61,398 nucleotides of DNA from a virus: positions 1-61,398 of IMG/VR virus record IMGVR_UViG_3300046522_000215; one strand, given 5' to 3'. A program made the position numbers and the translations under genes. A model generated the notes under the pieces. That model did no database searches. It saw only the letters and a list, made by a program, of their open reading frames with translations, and was not told the DNA's origin. How positions within the stretch are numbered: position 1 is the stretch's first letter; every line of letters begins with the position of its first letter. Shown here in pieces: positions 16,236 through 24,322 of this stretch.

Positions 16236-16364
16236 TTACTCGTATTGGCTCATGAAGCTGATTGCGTCCATCAGAATGCCGCTGGCCCAATCGATGAATT
16301 CGACAAAGCCCCATACGACAAGGCCCACCGCAAGGGTGATTGCGATCGCTTCGAGTGGGTGCAT
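16236..16364 (-). CDS. Tiny membrane protein
   Basis: The 42-residue product (MHPLEAIAITLAVGLVVWGF...) has one transmembrane segment at residues 5-22. It is packed 2 bases before the next start. The function is unknown. Confidence 0.55.
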   Translation of the reverse strand: MHPLEAIAITLAVGLVVWGFVEFIDWASGILMDAISFMSQYE

Positions 16365-16458
16365 GGTTGCCTCAGAAGGGATTTCTCCCGCCTATGTTCG
16401 ATGGCGGGCGGGAGCCGGATTAGCGTTTATTGGCATTACCGGATGACGCCAGAAAGCG

Positions 16459-16495
16459 AAAAGCCCGCGATCCTTTCGGAGGCGGGCTTATTTTT
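16459..16495. terminator. Bidirectional intrinsic terminator
   Basis: AAGCCCGC (16461-16468) pairs with GCGGGCTT (16482-16489). It is followed by ATTTTT on the plus strand and by TTTT on the minus strand. It lies 34 bases after the stop of the candidate late regulator gene, so on the minus strand it would end the main leftward early transcript. Confidence 0.75.
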
Positions 16496-16529
16496 AGGCG
16501 AACAAAATCCGCCTATGCGCACATTGTAA

Positions 16530-16958
16530 TCAGAACAGCACGCTCGTGCAAACGTTATTTTTCAGCTTCTTCGTCAATTCCTCTTTCGCCTCGGTCGCCT
16601 CGGTGACGAAATCGGCATTCGGGAATTTCCAGACAGTCGAAATGCTGCATGAGCGGTGAATTGCCCACACGTGGATCCGGCTCAGGCCCGAGATCATCGC
16701 GTCCGTTGCGGAGGCAATCCGGTTGTCATTCTCCTGCTGCGCCTCACTGGAATCGACGTTGCGCGAATCTTCGCCGGTCAGGCCGCGCATTGTCTTGATC
16801 CCCAGGTCGCGGTCACTGTCGCCGCCCATCCATGACTTCCAGCAGTCAAGGCAGTAATCCAGCCCGTCAGGCTTCATGAACGCTGGCGATGATACCTCGC
16901 TGCGGCGAACCCGGCGAGCGTTGGACGACGGGAAAAATGCGGCTTCAGCGAGGTTCAT
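16530..16958 (-). CDS. Conserved phage protein, candidate late regulator
   Basis: The start MNLAEAAFFPSS at 16958 has CGGAG 9 bases upstream and gives 142 residues. Features are YCLDCWKSWMGGD (a CxxC pair), then IHVWAIHRSCSISTVWKFPNA and a C-terminal helix EAKEELTKKLKNNV. Proteins of this pattern occur as the last gene of the replication operon in related phages. Position just before a terminator and the late block suggests an antiterminator-like or late activator role, which is inference only. Confidence 0.6.
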   Translation of the reverse strand: MNLAEAAFFPSSNARRVRRSEVSSPAFMKPDGLDYCLDCWKSWMGGDSDRDLGIKTMRGLTGEDSRNVDSSEAQQENDNRIASATDAMISGLSRIHVWAIHRSCSISTVWKFPNADFVTEATEAKEELTKKLKNNVCTSVLF

Positions 16959-17025
16959 ATTGCGTTGCTCCGTAGGAAGACCATCCCACCTTATCATAAA
17001 TAACCTAATTTTCATAGGGAAAGTG

Positions 17026-17078
17026 CGCCACCGCACCGAAAAAATTTGCGATCTGTGCGTGCGTGTGGCGCGGTGGCG
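17026..17078. repeat. Nine-base inverted repeat around a T-rich loop
   Basis: CGCCACCGC (17026-17034) and GCGGTGGCG (17070-17078) form a perfect 9-bp inverted repeat with a 35-base spacer containing AAAAAATTT. It fills the gap between the Ser-rich membrane protein gene and the candidate late regulator. It could be an operator or an attenuator. Confidence 0.55.
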
Positions 17079-17552
17079 TCAGTCGCTTGAACTGCTGCAG
17101 CTTCCGCTATCCGACGAGTTGGAACTTGAGCTATCGGAAGACGAGCAGGATGAACTGCTGCCATAGTCACCGGACGCGCCGCCACCGTCGAATGTTCCGC
17201 CGCCGCCCACGTACGACGACGAGTGCGATGGCGCGGGCCATGAGCCGCCCGACATCGGGCCGAGCTGCGAGGCTGTCAACGGGTTGTCGTCGCTGCTGCT
17301 GGCCGTCGATGGCGTCGCAGAGCGCTTTGTGGAGGCTGGCGGCGACTTCACCGACCGCAGCGGAGGCGGGACCGACCGATGCACTACACCCTTGTTGCGC
17401 TGCTCGAACCACGCATCCTTGGCCGCACGCCGCGCTGCATCCGCTCGCGCTATCGCCGCCGCCTGATCGCGGCTCGCCTGCCGGAACGAGCGGATCACCA
17501 CAGCGACGCCGACCAAAACCAGCATCAGCAATACCCAGTTGAAAATGTCCAT
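17079..17552 (-). CDS. Membrane-anchored protein with Ser/Gly low-complexity tail
   Basis: The start MDIFNWVLLMLVLVGVAVVI gives 157 residues: one N-terminal transmembrane helix, a charged Ala/Arg helix (about 25-60), a Pro/Ser linker, and a tail from about residue 110 made almost only of Ser, Gly and Asp. Such tails occur in some envelope proteins. The function is unknown. Confidence 0.6.
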   Translation of the reverse strand: MDIFNWVLLMLVLVGVAVVIRSFRQASRDQAAAIARADAARRAAKDAWFEQRNKGVVHRSVPPPLRSVKSPPASTKRSATPSTASSSDDNPLTASQLGPMSGGSWPAPSHSSSYVGGGGTFDGGGASGDYGSSSSCSSSDSSSSNSSDSGSCSSSSD

Positions 17553-17593
17553 GTTTTCCCTTTCAGTGCCCGCGCAGACGGTGCGCGATCCGG

Positions 17594-17845
17594 TTAAAAC
17601 GTGCGAATCGTCGCGCCTTTCATCCAACCCGAGCAAACGACGCCGACGACCGGCTTTCCAGTCGGACCAAGCGCCTTAAAGCCGGTCGAGTAGGTGTCGT
17701 TGCCGCTGCATCCGGCCCACTCGTAGCCAGTCAGTTGAACTCCGGTATAGCCTGCACCATCGAGCGCCTTGCGGGCCACGCCCTCGTCCGAGCATCCAGC
17801 AACGATCAGGCAGACGATCAACGGCAGGATCAGTGATTTCTTCAT
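17594..17845 (-). CDS. Small lipoprotein
   Basis: The 83-residue product has a lipoprotein signal, MKKSLILPLIVCLIVAGC, with a lipobox at IVAGC and an expected lipidated Cys18. The mature part is about 65 residues with two further cysteines (AGCSGN, VVCSGW). AGGGGAAAAC lies before the start. Phage lipoproteins in early operons often act in superinfection exclusion. That role is not proven here. Confidence 0.7.
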   Translation of the reverse strand: MKKSLILPLIVCLIVAGCSDEGVARKALDGAGYTGVQLTGYEWAGCSGNDTYSTGFKALGPTGKPVVGVVCSGWMKGATIRTF

Positions 17846-17893
17846 GTTTTCCCCTTCAATTGCCGACCGGAGCGCGGGTCGGCGGTCGCGGTG

Positions 17894-18310
17894 TTAGGTT
17901 TGGTCGGCGTCGACACCTTCTTCGGCGGCGATCTCGGCGCAGTGCAAGCGCTCTTTTAGCGCGAAGCCCATCAGCGGCCAAATCTTCTGCACTGCGTTCT
18001 GGCGCGCGATCTTCCGGCCCATCTCGGCATCGAAGTTCTCCGGCGAGGCGCACGCGCTTTCGCCGGTCACGGTGAAGCCGTTTTGCAGGACCAGCACGCA
18101 GAAGGTCAGGTAGTTCAGCGAGTCCGGGCACTGATACCCAAAAGTGTTACGGTCGTCCCGCTTCGCCTGATCGGCTGCAGATCCCCATGCGCCATCTGCC
18201 GCAGTGAAGAAATTCTCGCTGGCGATTGCCGCCTCAATGTCGGCTGGCGCGACGCGTGGTGCCGTCAGGCCCTTGGCTTGGATTTCTTGCTCGATTGCTT
18301 GGTCACTCAT
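17894..18310 (-). CDS. Gp49-family phage protein
   Basis: The start MSDQAIEQEIQAKGLTAPRVAP gives 138 residues and is typical of the Gp49 family (phage protein family first named from Burkholderia phage genes). The conserved block CPDSLNYLTFCVLVLQNGFTV lies near residues 75-95. The family is common in betaproteobacterial phages, and its molecular function is not established. Confidence 0.8.
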   Translation of the reverse strand: MSDQAIEQEIQAKGLTAPRVAPADIEAAIASENFFTAADGAWGSAADQAKRDDRNTFGYQCPDSLNYLTFCVLVLQNGFTVTGESACASPENFDAEMGRKIARQNAVQKIWPLMGFALKERLHCAEIAAEEGVDADQT

Positions 18311-18354
18311 TCTTTTCTCCCTAGTCGCAGCACTCATCGGCGTGCCGCTTGCCG

Positions 18355-18771
18355 TTAAACTCGTAACACTCCCGTCCGGTCAAACTCCCTAAGCGCACTC
18401 CTTGCCGCCCGGTCAATCTCGATATTGCTCACCGTTCTCAGGTAGTCCATCGTCAGCCCGACGCCTTCGCGCAGTACCCGTAACTCATCGCCAGTGACGC
18501 CCAACTTGACCCGCTGGGCACGTTCTTGGATCGCGGCGATTGCCTGCACCATTGCTGCCGCAGTCGCCAGGATCGGATGACCATCGGGCGCAATGCGGCG
18601 CACCATGTCTGCGTTTGAGAGCAGGTCGTATAGGTGCTGCTCGCAGAAATGGTCTTGGCCGAGTGCGAGCGATGCCACGTAGCCGGGTAGCTCGAAGCTG
18701 ATCGCGTGGCGCATGTTGAGCGGGAGGACGCAGGGGCGAGGCGTGTATTTCTTGTTGCGCTTGGGTTTCAT
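18355..18771 (-). CDS. Conserved phage hypothetical protein
   Basis: The 138-residue protein begins KPKRNKKYTPRP, a basic start shared by many small phage proteins of this operon type. It then has a helical body (DLLSNADMVRRIAP, GVGLTMDYLRTV). The start overlaps the upstream stop. The function is unknown. Confidence 0.65.
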   Translation of the reverse strand: MKPKRNKKYTPRPCVLPLNMRHAISFELPGYVASLALGQDHFCEQHLYDLLSNADMVRRIAPDGHPILATAAAMVQAIAAIQERAQRVKLGVTGDELRVLREGVGLTMDYLRTVSNIEIDRAARSALREFDRTGVLRV

Positions 18772-19109
18772 GGCGCGGCCTCAGCGGCGTTTAAATTGAT
18801 GGGCGCATGGCTTCGTAGTCGGGGACTCGACTTTTCGTCCTGTGGAGGCTGTACGCAAGCCGCAGCCACATCCCCGCCCTCCTTCCGCTTCCGCATTTCC
18901 ACGAACTGGAGCCTTGCCGCCATATCCGGCGCTTTGCCGTAAAGGACGCAATGCGGCGCATCCCAGCGAACGAAAGGCTCGACCGGGGTAGCGTGGCCGT
19001 CGTAGCCGGCACATCGGCCGATGCCGTGGGCGAGCTGCGGGTACGGATTCTGTTCGGCGTCGCGGAATTTGAAGTGCTCGCAGAGGACGCAGGTTAGGGA
19101 GCGGGTCAT
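18768..19109 (-). CDS. Cysteine-containing phage protein
   Basis: The 113-residue protein starts MTRSLTCVLCEHFKFRDAEQNPYPQ, with cysteines CVLC, RCAGY and HCVLY that could bind zinc. The pattern resembles small proteins next to replication genes in related phages. It overlaps the helicase-loader stop by 4 bases. The function is unknown. Confidence 0.65.
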   Translation of the reverse strand: MTRSLTCVLCEHFKFRDAEQNPYPQLAHGIGRCAGYDGHATPVEPFVRWDAPHCVLYGKAPDMAARLQFVEMRKRKEGGDVAAACVQPPQDEKSSPRLRSHAPINLNAAEAAP

Positions 19110-19849
19110 TGCGCCCTCCTGAAGCTTGGCCAGTCGAACGAACAGACGAATGCGTTTTCGTGCAGCCGGTCCTGCACGCGGTCGCCAACGAACTTCGCCA
19201 GGCCGTCGAGCGGCTGATTCGTGATGACGATCATCGGGCGGTCATTGCTGTAGCGGCGGTTGACGATCTCGGTCAGCAGCAGCGCGGCGTTGTCCTTGCT
19301 CGGGATGGCGTCGATTTCGTCAAGGATCAGCAGGTCGTATTGCACGAAGCGGTCAATCTCGCCTTCTTCGGATTTGCCTTCCTTGCCGTAGCTCGCCTGA
19401 ATCTCGGAAATCATCCCCTTGGCGGTCACGTAGCGGACCGAGCGCGCCAAGCGATTAATGAACGATTCCGCAAACTCGCACGCCAGTTGCGTCTTGCCTG
19501 TGCCGACATCGCCCATCAGGATCAGCGCCGCCCATCGCGGCTCGGCAACGATGAAGTTGCGGAACGACGCGGCCAGCACGCGGACGGACTTGTGCTCGGG
19601 CGTGGTGGCGATGAACTTCTGCCCGCGATACCGGCTCGGCACATCGGCGATCTTGTGCAGATGGGCGTGGCGCTCGGCAGCAGCCAGTTGCGCGAACTCG
19701 GCAGCCTTGAGCAATTCCATGCACTCAGGGCAGTGCCAGGGCTTGCCGGCGCGCGTCAGGACGGTTGCCTTGCCGTGCGTCGGACATTCGCCCTCGACCG
19801 GCGCGACGTTGGCCGTGAAGTTGCCGAGATAGGACATCGCTTCGCTCAT
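19106..19849 (-). CDS. dnaC: DnaC/IstB-type helicase loader ATPase
   Basis: The 247-residue protein has a small N-terminal zinc-type region (CPTHG, HCPEC at about 22-43). An AAA+ ATPase follows with Walker A GDVGTGKT (113-120), Walker B LLILDEID (173-180), sensor-like VITNQPL and an arginine-rich RVQDRLHE. This is the pattern of DnaC-type loaders that place host DnaB at the phage origin. It follows the replication initiator, with a 4-base overlap. Confidence 0.92.
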   Translation of the reverse strand: MSEAMSYLGNFTANVAPVEGECPTHGKATVLTRAGKPWHCPECMELLKAAEFAQLAAAERHAHLHKIADVPSRYRGQKFIATTPEHKSVRVLAASFRNFIVAEPRWAALILMGDVGTGKTQLACEFAESFINRLARSVRYVTAKGMISEIQASYGKEGKSEEGEIDRFVQYDLLILDEIDAIPSKDNAALLLTEIVNRRYSNDRPMIVITNQPLDGLAKFVGDRVQDRLHENAFVCSFDWPSFRRAQ

Positions 19850-20676
19850 AGCTCGACCTCGCCATCAGGGATCGTGAGGCCATGCTTCGCCATTGACGCA
19901 GCTTGCGCGAGTTGGTCGCCGGAGCGGTCAACGCTGCCGAAGTTGAATTTTCCGCTCTGCTGTGCGCCGGCCGTTGCACCGTCCCGCGCCGCCCACTCAG
20001 CCTTGAAGCCAGTCCAACCCCGCGCGCAGCACATCGCCAACGCGCGCTCAAGAGACATGCCGGCCTTGTCAGCCTCCTTGATGATCGTTTCCAGAGCGGT
20101 CTGCGTGATGACGGCGCGCTTGGACTTGCGTAGGGCAATCCAATCATGGGCGGTTTGGGGCGCGACCCCACGTGCCGCCAATTCCTCGACGGGGGCGAAT
20201 TTCGGCGCAGCCGGTGCTTTAGGTTTTACTTCTTCTTTTATCTTATCTAGTCTTATCTTATCTAGCGTTCGGTTGCGTTCGGTTGCGTTCGGTTGCGTTT
20301 GATCGTCGCCAGATTCGGCTGGTTTTTGAGCTTCACGCCACGCTTTAGCCCGTGCGGCAGCGGTTTCATCCTCCCGAATTGGTTGCCGTTTTTCCCACCC
20401 ACTCAGGTGGTCATCATCAAGCACCCGACCCTGCATTGCGCTCCTGATCGCAATGACTTGGTCTGTGGATAAGTCAAGAGCGGTCGCGATGTCCTCATCA
20501 ACCCACCCCACCGTTCGGCCGCGTTCGGCTGCGTTCGGTTGCGTACTGGCGCATGTCATCATGTGGACATACACGGCCAGAACGTCGCCAATACGCTGCT
20601 CCGAGTGCCTGGCGATCGTGCGCCACTTGGGATCATTGGGCATGTCCGACCAAAGCCGGCACCATGGATTAGCCAA
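19846..20676 (-). CDS. Replication initiator protein (lambda O-like role) containing the origin
   Basis: The 276-residue protein starts MANPWCRLWSDMPNDPKWRTIAR, like many phage initiator proteins with an N-terminal winged-helix region. A hydrophilic linker (about 95-150) and a helical C-terminus follow. Two arrays of 10-bp iterons and an A+T-rich run lie inside the gene. The linker encoded there is the NATERNRT-type region, as in lambda O, whose gene also holds its origin. The next gene is a DnaC-like loader. The assignment rests on position, DNA repeats and protein type. Confidence 0.8.
   Translation of the reverse strand: MANPWCRLWSDMPNDPKWRTIARHSEQRIGDVLAVYVHMMTCASTQPNAAERGRTVGWVDEDIATALDLSTDQVIAIRSAMQGRVLDDDHLSGWEKRQPIREDETAAARAKAWREAQKPAESGDDQTQPNATERNRTLDKIRLDKIKEEVKPKAPAAPKFAPVEELAARGVAPQTAHDWIALRKSKRAVITQTALETIIKEADKAGMSLERALAMCCARGWTGFKAEWAARDGATAGAQQSGKFNFGSVDRSGDQLAQAASMAKHGLTIPDGEVEL
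20222..20265. other. A+T-rich tract, candidate origin melting region
   Basis: The stretch is T-rich with duplicated TCTTATCTAG units (20241-20250 and 20256-20265). It abuts an iteron array on one side. It stands out from the GC-rich surroundings and has the layout of an unwinding element. Confidence 0.55.
20267..20296. repeat. Iteron array 1: three copies of GTTCGGTTGC
   Basis: Three perfect tandem copies of a 10-bp unit, next to the A+T-rich tract and inside the initiator gene. Helical phasing of about one turn per copy fits cooperative binding by an initiator. Confidence 0.8.
20513..20542. repeat. Iteron array 2: three copies of GTTCGGYYGC
   Basis: Three tandem 10-bp units (GTTCGGCCGC, GTTCGGCTGC, GTTCGGTTGC) of the same family as array 1, about 250 bp away in the same gene. 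Two arrays of the same unit in one gene are unlikely to be chance. Confidence 0.75.
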
Positions 20677-21211
20677 TGTAGCCTCCCCACTCTTCTGGGG
20701 TTCTTGCGCCCTTTGATCGATTGCATGTGAAACAGGCCGTCGCGAGGTTGTGCATCACACTCACCCCCCCTCGTGAGCGCGGCGTTACATGATCGCAATC
20801 CAACTCCTTTTCGCTATCTCCGCAATAAACACAGGTGTAGCGATCACGCTTGAATACGGCCACCCTAAGTCGCAACCATTCCGAAGCAGAAACATCAAGT
20901 TGCCAGCCGCCGCGACTCCAACTTGCAACCAGCGACTTATTTTTCTCGGCCCACGTAGGCGCCTCGATTGCCGCCCCGTTGCGCTGAATGAATCCGGCCT
21001 CAGACAAGGATGATTCAAGTAATTCGGCGTCGCCATCGAAGCGGCACAGCGCCCTTAGTCCAGCCGCCGGCATGGTGAAGCTGGTAGCGCGGCGGCTCTG
21101 GCAGTGCGCCCAAATACGCATAACGTACATCGGCGCCATTGGATCACCGCCGAGCGCATCGACCAGCATGCGAGTGCGCCAGTGCTCGAAAAAGTCAGGG
21201 TCTACGATCAT
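20669..21211 (-). CDS. HNH endonuclease fused to a phage replication-type N-terminal domain
   Basis: The 180-residue protein begins with MIVDPDFFEHWRTRMLVDALGGD and WAHCQSRR, an N-terminal domain usual in phage initiator-type proteins. The C-terminal HNH region (about 115-175) contains YTCVYCG, LDCDHVTPRSRGG and ACFTCNRSKG. It looks like an HNH domain captured by, or replacing the end of, a replication-module protein. It overlaps the initiator gene start by 8 bases. Confidence 0.8.
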   Translation of the reverse strand: MIVDPDFFEHWRTRMLVDALGGDPMAPMYVMRIWAHCQSRRATSFTMPAAGLRALCRFDGDAELLESSLSEAGFIQRNGAAIEAPTWAEKNKSLVASWSRGGWQLDVSASEWLRLRVAVFKRDRYTCVYCGDSEKELDCDHVTPRSRGGVSVMHNLATACFTCNRSKGARTPEEWGGYIG

Positions 21212-21214
21212 CCC

Positions 21215-21685
21215 TCACCCCTCCACATTCATCACCGGCACCCGCACGCCGATAAATAGCGCCGATGCCCAGGTATTTGGCGACCGCTTAGCCTTCGTCA
21301 GCATCCATCGCGCCGAGGATTGCCTAGTTGCCCGCTCGCGCAGTTCCGGAGTCGCCTTGACCTTGGCGCGGTATTTGGCGTTGCGCGCAATCTCGCCTTG
21401 CCTTGGCCTGACGGCATCGGGCGCCGAGCCGAGCGCGAACACTGGAATGTGGCCGTTTGGGATGGGCTGGAACGATTTCACGCGCACGCGCCGGTTTGGC
21501 TCGGCGCGCAAATGGGTGATGTACCTCCGGACGCTGCGGTCGCTCATGTGCAGCGAGGCGGCAAGCTGCCCATATGTGCAGGGAGTGAGCAATGATTCCA
21601 AAATGCGCTGGAGCGAATATCGCGTGTTGGCGGAGTCGAATGTGTTGCGACCGGGCTTGCGGGTGCGGCTGTCTTGTTCGTTCAT
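21215..21685 (-). CDS. HTH protein, probable regulator
   Basis: The 156-residue protein holds a winged-helix pattern at about residues 24-60 (RILESLLTPCTYGQLAASLHMSD, then RSVRRYITHLRAE). A basic C-terminus follows (KYRAKVKATPELRERATRQ). It could regulate the leftward operon or support replication. No closer assignment is made. Confidence 0.65.
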   Translation of the reverse strand: MNEQDSRTRKPGRNTFDSANTRYSLQRILESLLTPCTYGQLAASLHMSDRSVRRYITHLRAEPNRRVRVKSFQPIPNGHIPVFALGSAPDAVRPRQGEIARNAKYRAKVKATPELRERATRQSSARWMLTKAKRSPNTWASALFIGVRVPVMNVEG

Positions 21686-21873
21686 GGGGCCTCCAATACC
21701 TGAAACACATACCCATCCGGCGCCTTGACGACTGGTAGCGCGCCGGTATCGGATAGGCCAGATGCCAGTTTCATCAGCATCACCATGCGCTCGTGCGGCA
21801 GGCTGACGAAGTGCGGCTTGCCGTCGATTTCAACGGCGATGACTACTTTGGTGATTTCGGCTGTGCGGGTCAT
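21682..21873 (-). CDS. Small hypothetical protein
   Basis: The 63-residue product (MTRTAEITKVVIAVEIDGKPHFV...) looks like a small beta-rich domain. It overlaps both neighbours by 4 bases. The function is unknown. Confidence 0.6.
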   Translation of the reverse strand: MTRTAEITKVVIAVEIDGKPHFVSLPHERMVMLMKLASGLSDTGALPVVKAPDGYVFQVLEAP

Positions 21874-22673
21874 GGAGCCTCCGCGAGCATATTGGCCTGC
21901 TCTTGCTTCATTGGCTCGGGCGCGAAGAGCGCGGCTTGTGGCGGCCCCGCTTGCGCCTCAGCCAATCGCTCAAGCGCTGCAGGGTAGTGCCGCGGGTCGT
22001 CCTCCATGCCGATGTAGCCGCGTCCCTCGTAGATCGCGGCCATGCCGATTGCGGCCGATCCCATGAACGGGTCGAGCACAATGCCGCCCGGCGGGCAGGA
22101 ATATCGCACCAGTGGGCGAATCAGGTCGACGGGCTTCTGCGTCGGGTGAATCGCGCTGCCATGCTCGTTGTTGAAGTCAAGGACGCTGACCATCATGCGC
22201 GGGCCGCCGTCCTCGCTGACAAATGGTGCGTTGTCGATAGCGCCCCAGTGCGCCGCGCGAGTCTTCCGCCGAACGGTCTTGGCGGTTGCGTCGAGCGTGT
22301 ACTGCGTGTCGTGATAGACATCGGCCCACGCGCCACGGTAGAACAGCACTGCATGCTCATGGACGCGGCGGAAGCGGTCATTGTGAAAGCCGGTGCCGTT
22401 CTGCTTGCGCCACACGATATCCTGGCTGTATTTGAAATCGAGCGCGGCCATCTCAGCAAACAGCGGCGCGAGAAAGCGCATGCTGCCGAATACCCAAATC
22501 GAAGCGTTCGGCTTGAGGATCCGCGCGACTTCCTCGAGCCAGCCGTCAACGCGCGAGTCCCAATCGAGACTCGTGTCGCCATAGGGCGGGTCGGTCAGGC
22601 AAACGTCAATGCTGCCGGTAGCCATGCCGCGCAAGACGGGGCGGCAGTCGCCAAAACTGGTCGAATAGCTCAC
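21870..22673 (-). CDS. DNA methyltransferase, N6-adenine / N4-cytosine type
   Basis: The 267-residue protein has the catalytic motif DPPY (28-31), HPTQKP (176-181) and the AdoMet-binding motif LDPFMGSAAIG (200-210). The order DPPY first marks a beta-class amino-methyltransferase. No restriction partner is adjacent, so it is an orphan enzyme likely to protect phage DNA. The start is GTG, overlapping the upstream stop by 4 bases. Confidence 0.92.
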   Translation of the reverse strand: MSYSTSFGDCRPVLRGMATGSIDVCLTDPPYGDTSLDWDSRVDGWLEEVARILKPNASIWVFGSMRFLAPLFAEMAALDFKYSQDIVWRKQNGTGFHNDRFRRVHEHAVLFYRGAWADVYHDTQYTLDATAKTVRRKTRAAHWGAIDNAPFVSEDGGPRMMVSVLDFNNEHGSAIHPTQKPVDLIRPLVRYSCPPGGIVLDPFMGSAAIGMAAIYEGRGYIGMEDDPRHYPAALERLAEAQAGPPQAALFAPEPMKQEQANMLAEAP

Positions 22674-22804
22674 GATTCCACCTCCCTATCCGACACCAGC
22701 CCGCCAATCAGCAAGCCCATGAGAAAACTGGCGCAGATCAGGACGACGGCGCGGCATGCAAATTCCAGGTGGTCGAAGCTCTCGGTGAGGGTGAGCGGCT
22801 TCAT
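22670..22804 (-). CDS. Tiny membrane protein
   Basis: The 44-residue product (MKPLTLTESFDHLEFACRAV...) has a hydrophobic segment VLICASFLMGLLIGGLV. It is coupled by 4-base overlaps to both neighbours. The function is unknown. Confidence 0.6.
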   Translation of the reverse strand: MKPLTLTESFDHLEFACRAVVLICASFLMGLLIGGLVSDREVES

Positions 22805-23442
22805 GGGCGGACTCCGGCGATGATGGCGGACAGATCGTATTGGGCGTAATCCGCAATGAGTGTTTCGTATGCGCTGTTGCCCATGTAGGTGTTCGTGGCC
22901 GATTCCTTAACCCGGTCCATGACCGCTTTGACAATCGCCATATCGCGCTTCGGATCGCTGACCTCGATGAAATGCGGCGCCTTTCCGAGTGGCGGCTTCC
23001 ATTCCTGGCCGCCAATATCCTCGAAGCCAGCGGACAGCAACGCACGTTCGGCGCGCTCGTACCGGCGTTTATTCAGGTTGCGCGCCACTTCCTGCACCTC
23101 GGCCATCGGAACTACCTGATCGGCGTCGATTGCGTGGCGCAAGGCGGCGTTGGCGACTTCCGCGAGGCCGCTAGTTTCTGCTGTAACGCTGTTGTATCCG
23201 TGCTTGCAACGCAGATGCGAAGCATAGACGGTGAACATTTCCGAGTGCGCCATCCGCGTCACCGGATAGACCTTCTCCGGCTTGACGCGGTATTGGCGCT
23301 CTACATGAAATTGAGGGGAATTGTCGTCTCCCCATTCTTTAGTGGCGTAGTATTGAAACTGCACCTGCGCGCCATCGGCCCATGCTTTAATCACTTCGGC
23401 GTGAGGATGTGGCTTGCGTTGCGATACAATTTGGTCAGTCAA
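22801..23442 (-). CDS. Conserved phage protein of unknown function
   Basis: The 213-residue protein starts MTDQIVSQRKPHPHAEVIKAWADGAQ, with VQFQYYATKEWGDDNSPQF, a pattern seen in many phage early proteins. A helical middle (AEVQEVARNLNKRRYERAERAL) follows. The N-terminus resembles small modules found in several phage proteins of variable architecture. No enzyme motif is seen. Confidence 0.65.
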   Translation of the reverse strand: MTDQIVSQRKPHPHAEVIKAWADGAQVQFQYYATKEWGDDNSPQFHVERQYRVKPEKVYPVTRMAHSEMFTVYASHLRCKHGYNSVTAETSGLAEVANAALRHAIDADQVVPMAEVQEVARNLNKRRYERAERALLSAGFEDIGGQEWKPPLGKAPHFIEVSDPKRDMAIVKAVMDRVKESATNTYMGNSAYETLIADYAQYDLSAIIAGVRP

Positions 23443-23705
23443 GATATTCCCCTATGGTTGTTTTGATCAGGGGCTGACGCGATTGCCGTCGCGTTTTGCC
23501 CCGCTTGTTGCTCCACCATGCCGAACAGTTCCGATCCGGCGATGACGTAGATATAGCCTCCGCTGCTGGCATCACATGCAGGCAGGCCGCATTCCTTGGC
23601 ACGCTGGCCGACCGCGTTGCAGACGGTCATGCGCTCGTGTTCGCAGAGACAGCCCCGGCAGGTGTTGCGCGGGATGGCGGTGAATTGGAGTGTGGCGATG
23701 TTCAT
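23439..23705 (-). CDS. Cysteine-rich small protein
   Basis: The 88-residue protein has cysteines in CRGCLCEHERMTVCN and ECGLPACDA, probably a zinc-binding domain, then a Gln/Ala-rich tail. It overlaps NinG and the next gene by 4 bases. The function is unknown. Confidence 0.6.
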   Translation of the reverse strand: MNIATLQFTAIPRNTCRGCLCEHERMTVCNAVGQRAKECGLPACDASSGGYIYVIAGSELFGMVEQQAGQNATAIASAPDQNNHRGIS

Positions 23706-24322
23706 TTGCGTAACTCCTTCAGCTTGGCGACGTACAGCGCCTTGATCGCCTTCAGTTCGTCAATCGTGTATTTGCGCGCCGTGTTGTCCGCCTCCAGTTC
23801 CTCGACCGCAGACAAGCCGATGCGCGCGATCAGGCCAATGCGGTAATCCGTGGCGTTGCCGGATGCGTATCGATTCTCTTGCTTTGATTGCGCGTGACAG
23901 TTGCGCTCATCGAATCTCAAATGCGGAGCGCTGCCACGGCTACGGTAATGACCCGCATCGACGTTGTTGCCAGACCAATCGAGCGGCTTGCCACTTGAAA
24001 TGCAGGAATGGCCCGCCAGCCGGTCGCGTTCGCGCACGAAGGCGTTAAAGGCGACCTGCGTATCGGCAATCCACTCGCGCAAGCCCTTCATCGCCACTTT
24101 GCGCACGCGGATATCCTTCCGCTCCTCCGCCTCGCGCTTTTGCTGCGCCACGATGGCAGCGCAGGTGGGCGAGCATGCTTTCGCCCAGGCGGATCGCGGC
24201 GCGAAGGGCTGGCGGCAGGCTTGGCACTTTTTCGGGCGCAGCTTCTTGATAGCCGACGCCTCCTTGCGATCTGCCCGCTTGAACGCCGATGGTTTCAGGC
24301 CCTTCGTTCTGGCTAGGGTCAT
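23702..24322 (-). CDS. ninG: Recombination protein NinG family
   Basis: The 206-residue protein has the NinG layout: a basic N-terminus, zinc cysteines CQACRQPFAPRS and ACSPTC (about 33-56), then SSGKPLDWSGNNVDAGHYRSRGS and HLRFDERNCHAQSKQENRY, the conserved nuclease-like region. NinG (Rap) resolves recombination intermediates in lambda-like phages. A recombinase-associated exonuclease pair lies on the other arm. Confidence 0.9.
   Translation of the reverse strand: MTLARTKGLKPSAFKRADRKEASAIKKLRPKKCQACRQPFAPRSAWAKACSPTCAAIVAQQKREAEERKDIRVRKVAMKGLREWIADTQVAFNAFVRERDRLAGHSCISSGKPLDWSGNNVDAGHYRSRGSAPHLRFDERNCHAQSKQENRYASGNATDYRIGLIARIGLSAVEELEADNTARKYTIDELKAIKALYVAKLKELRK

Noticed and set aside
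19109-20302. Open frame of 397 codons opposite the helicase loader and initiator
   Set aside because: Its translation is low-complexity Arg/Ala/Val and conflicts with two clear minus-strand genes.
20267-20542. CRISPR-like repeats
   Set aside because: Units are 10 bp and directly tandem, with no spacers. They fit iterons.
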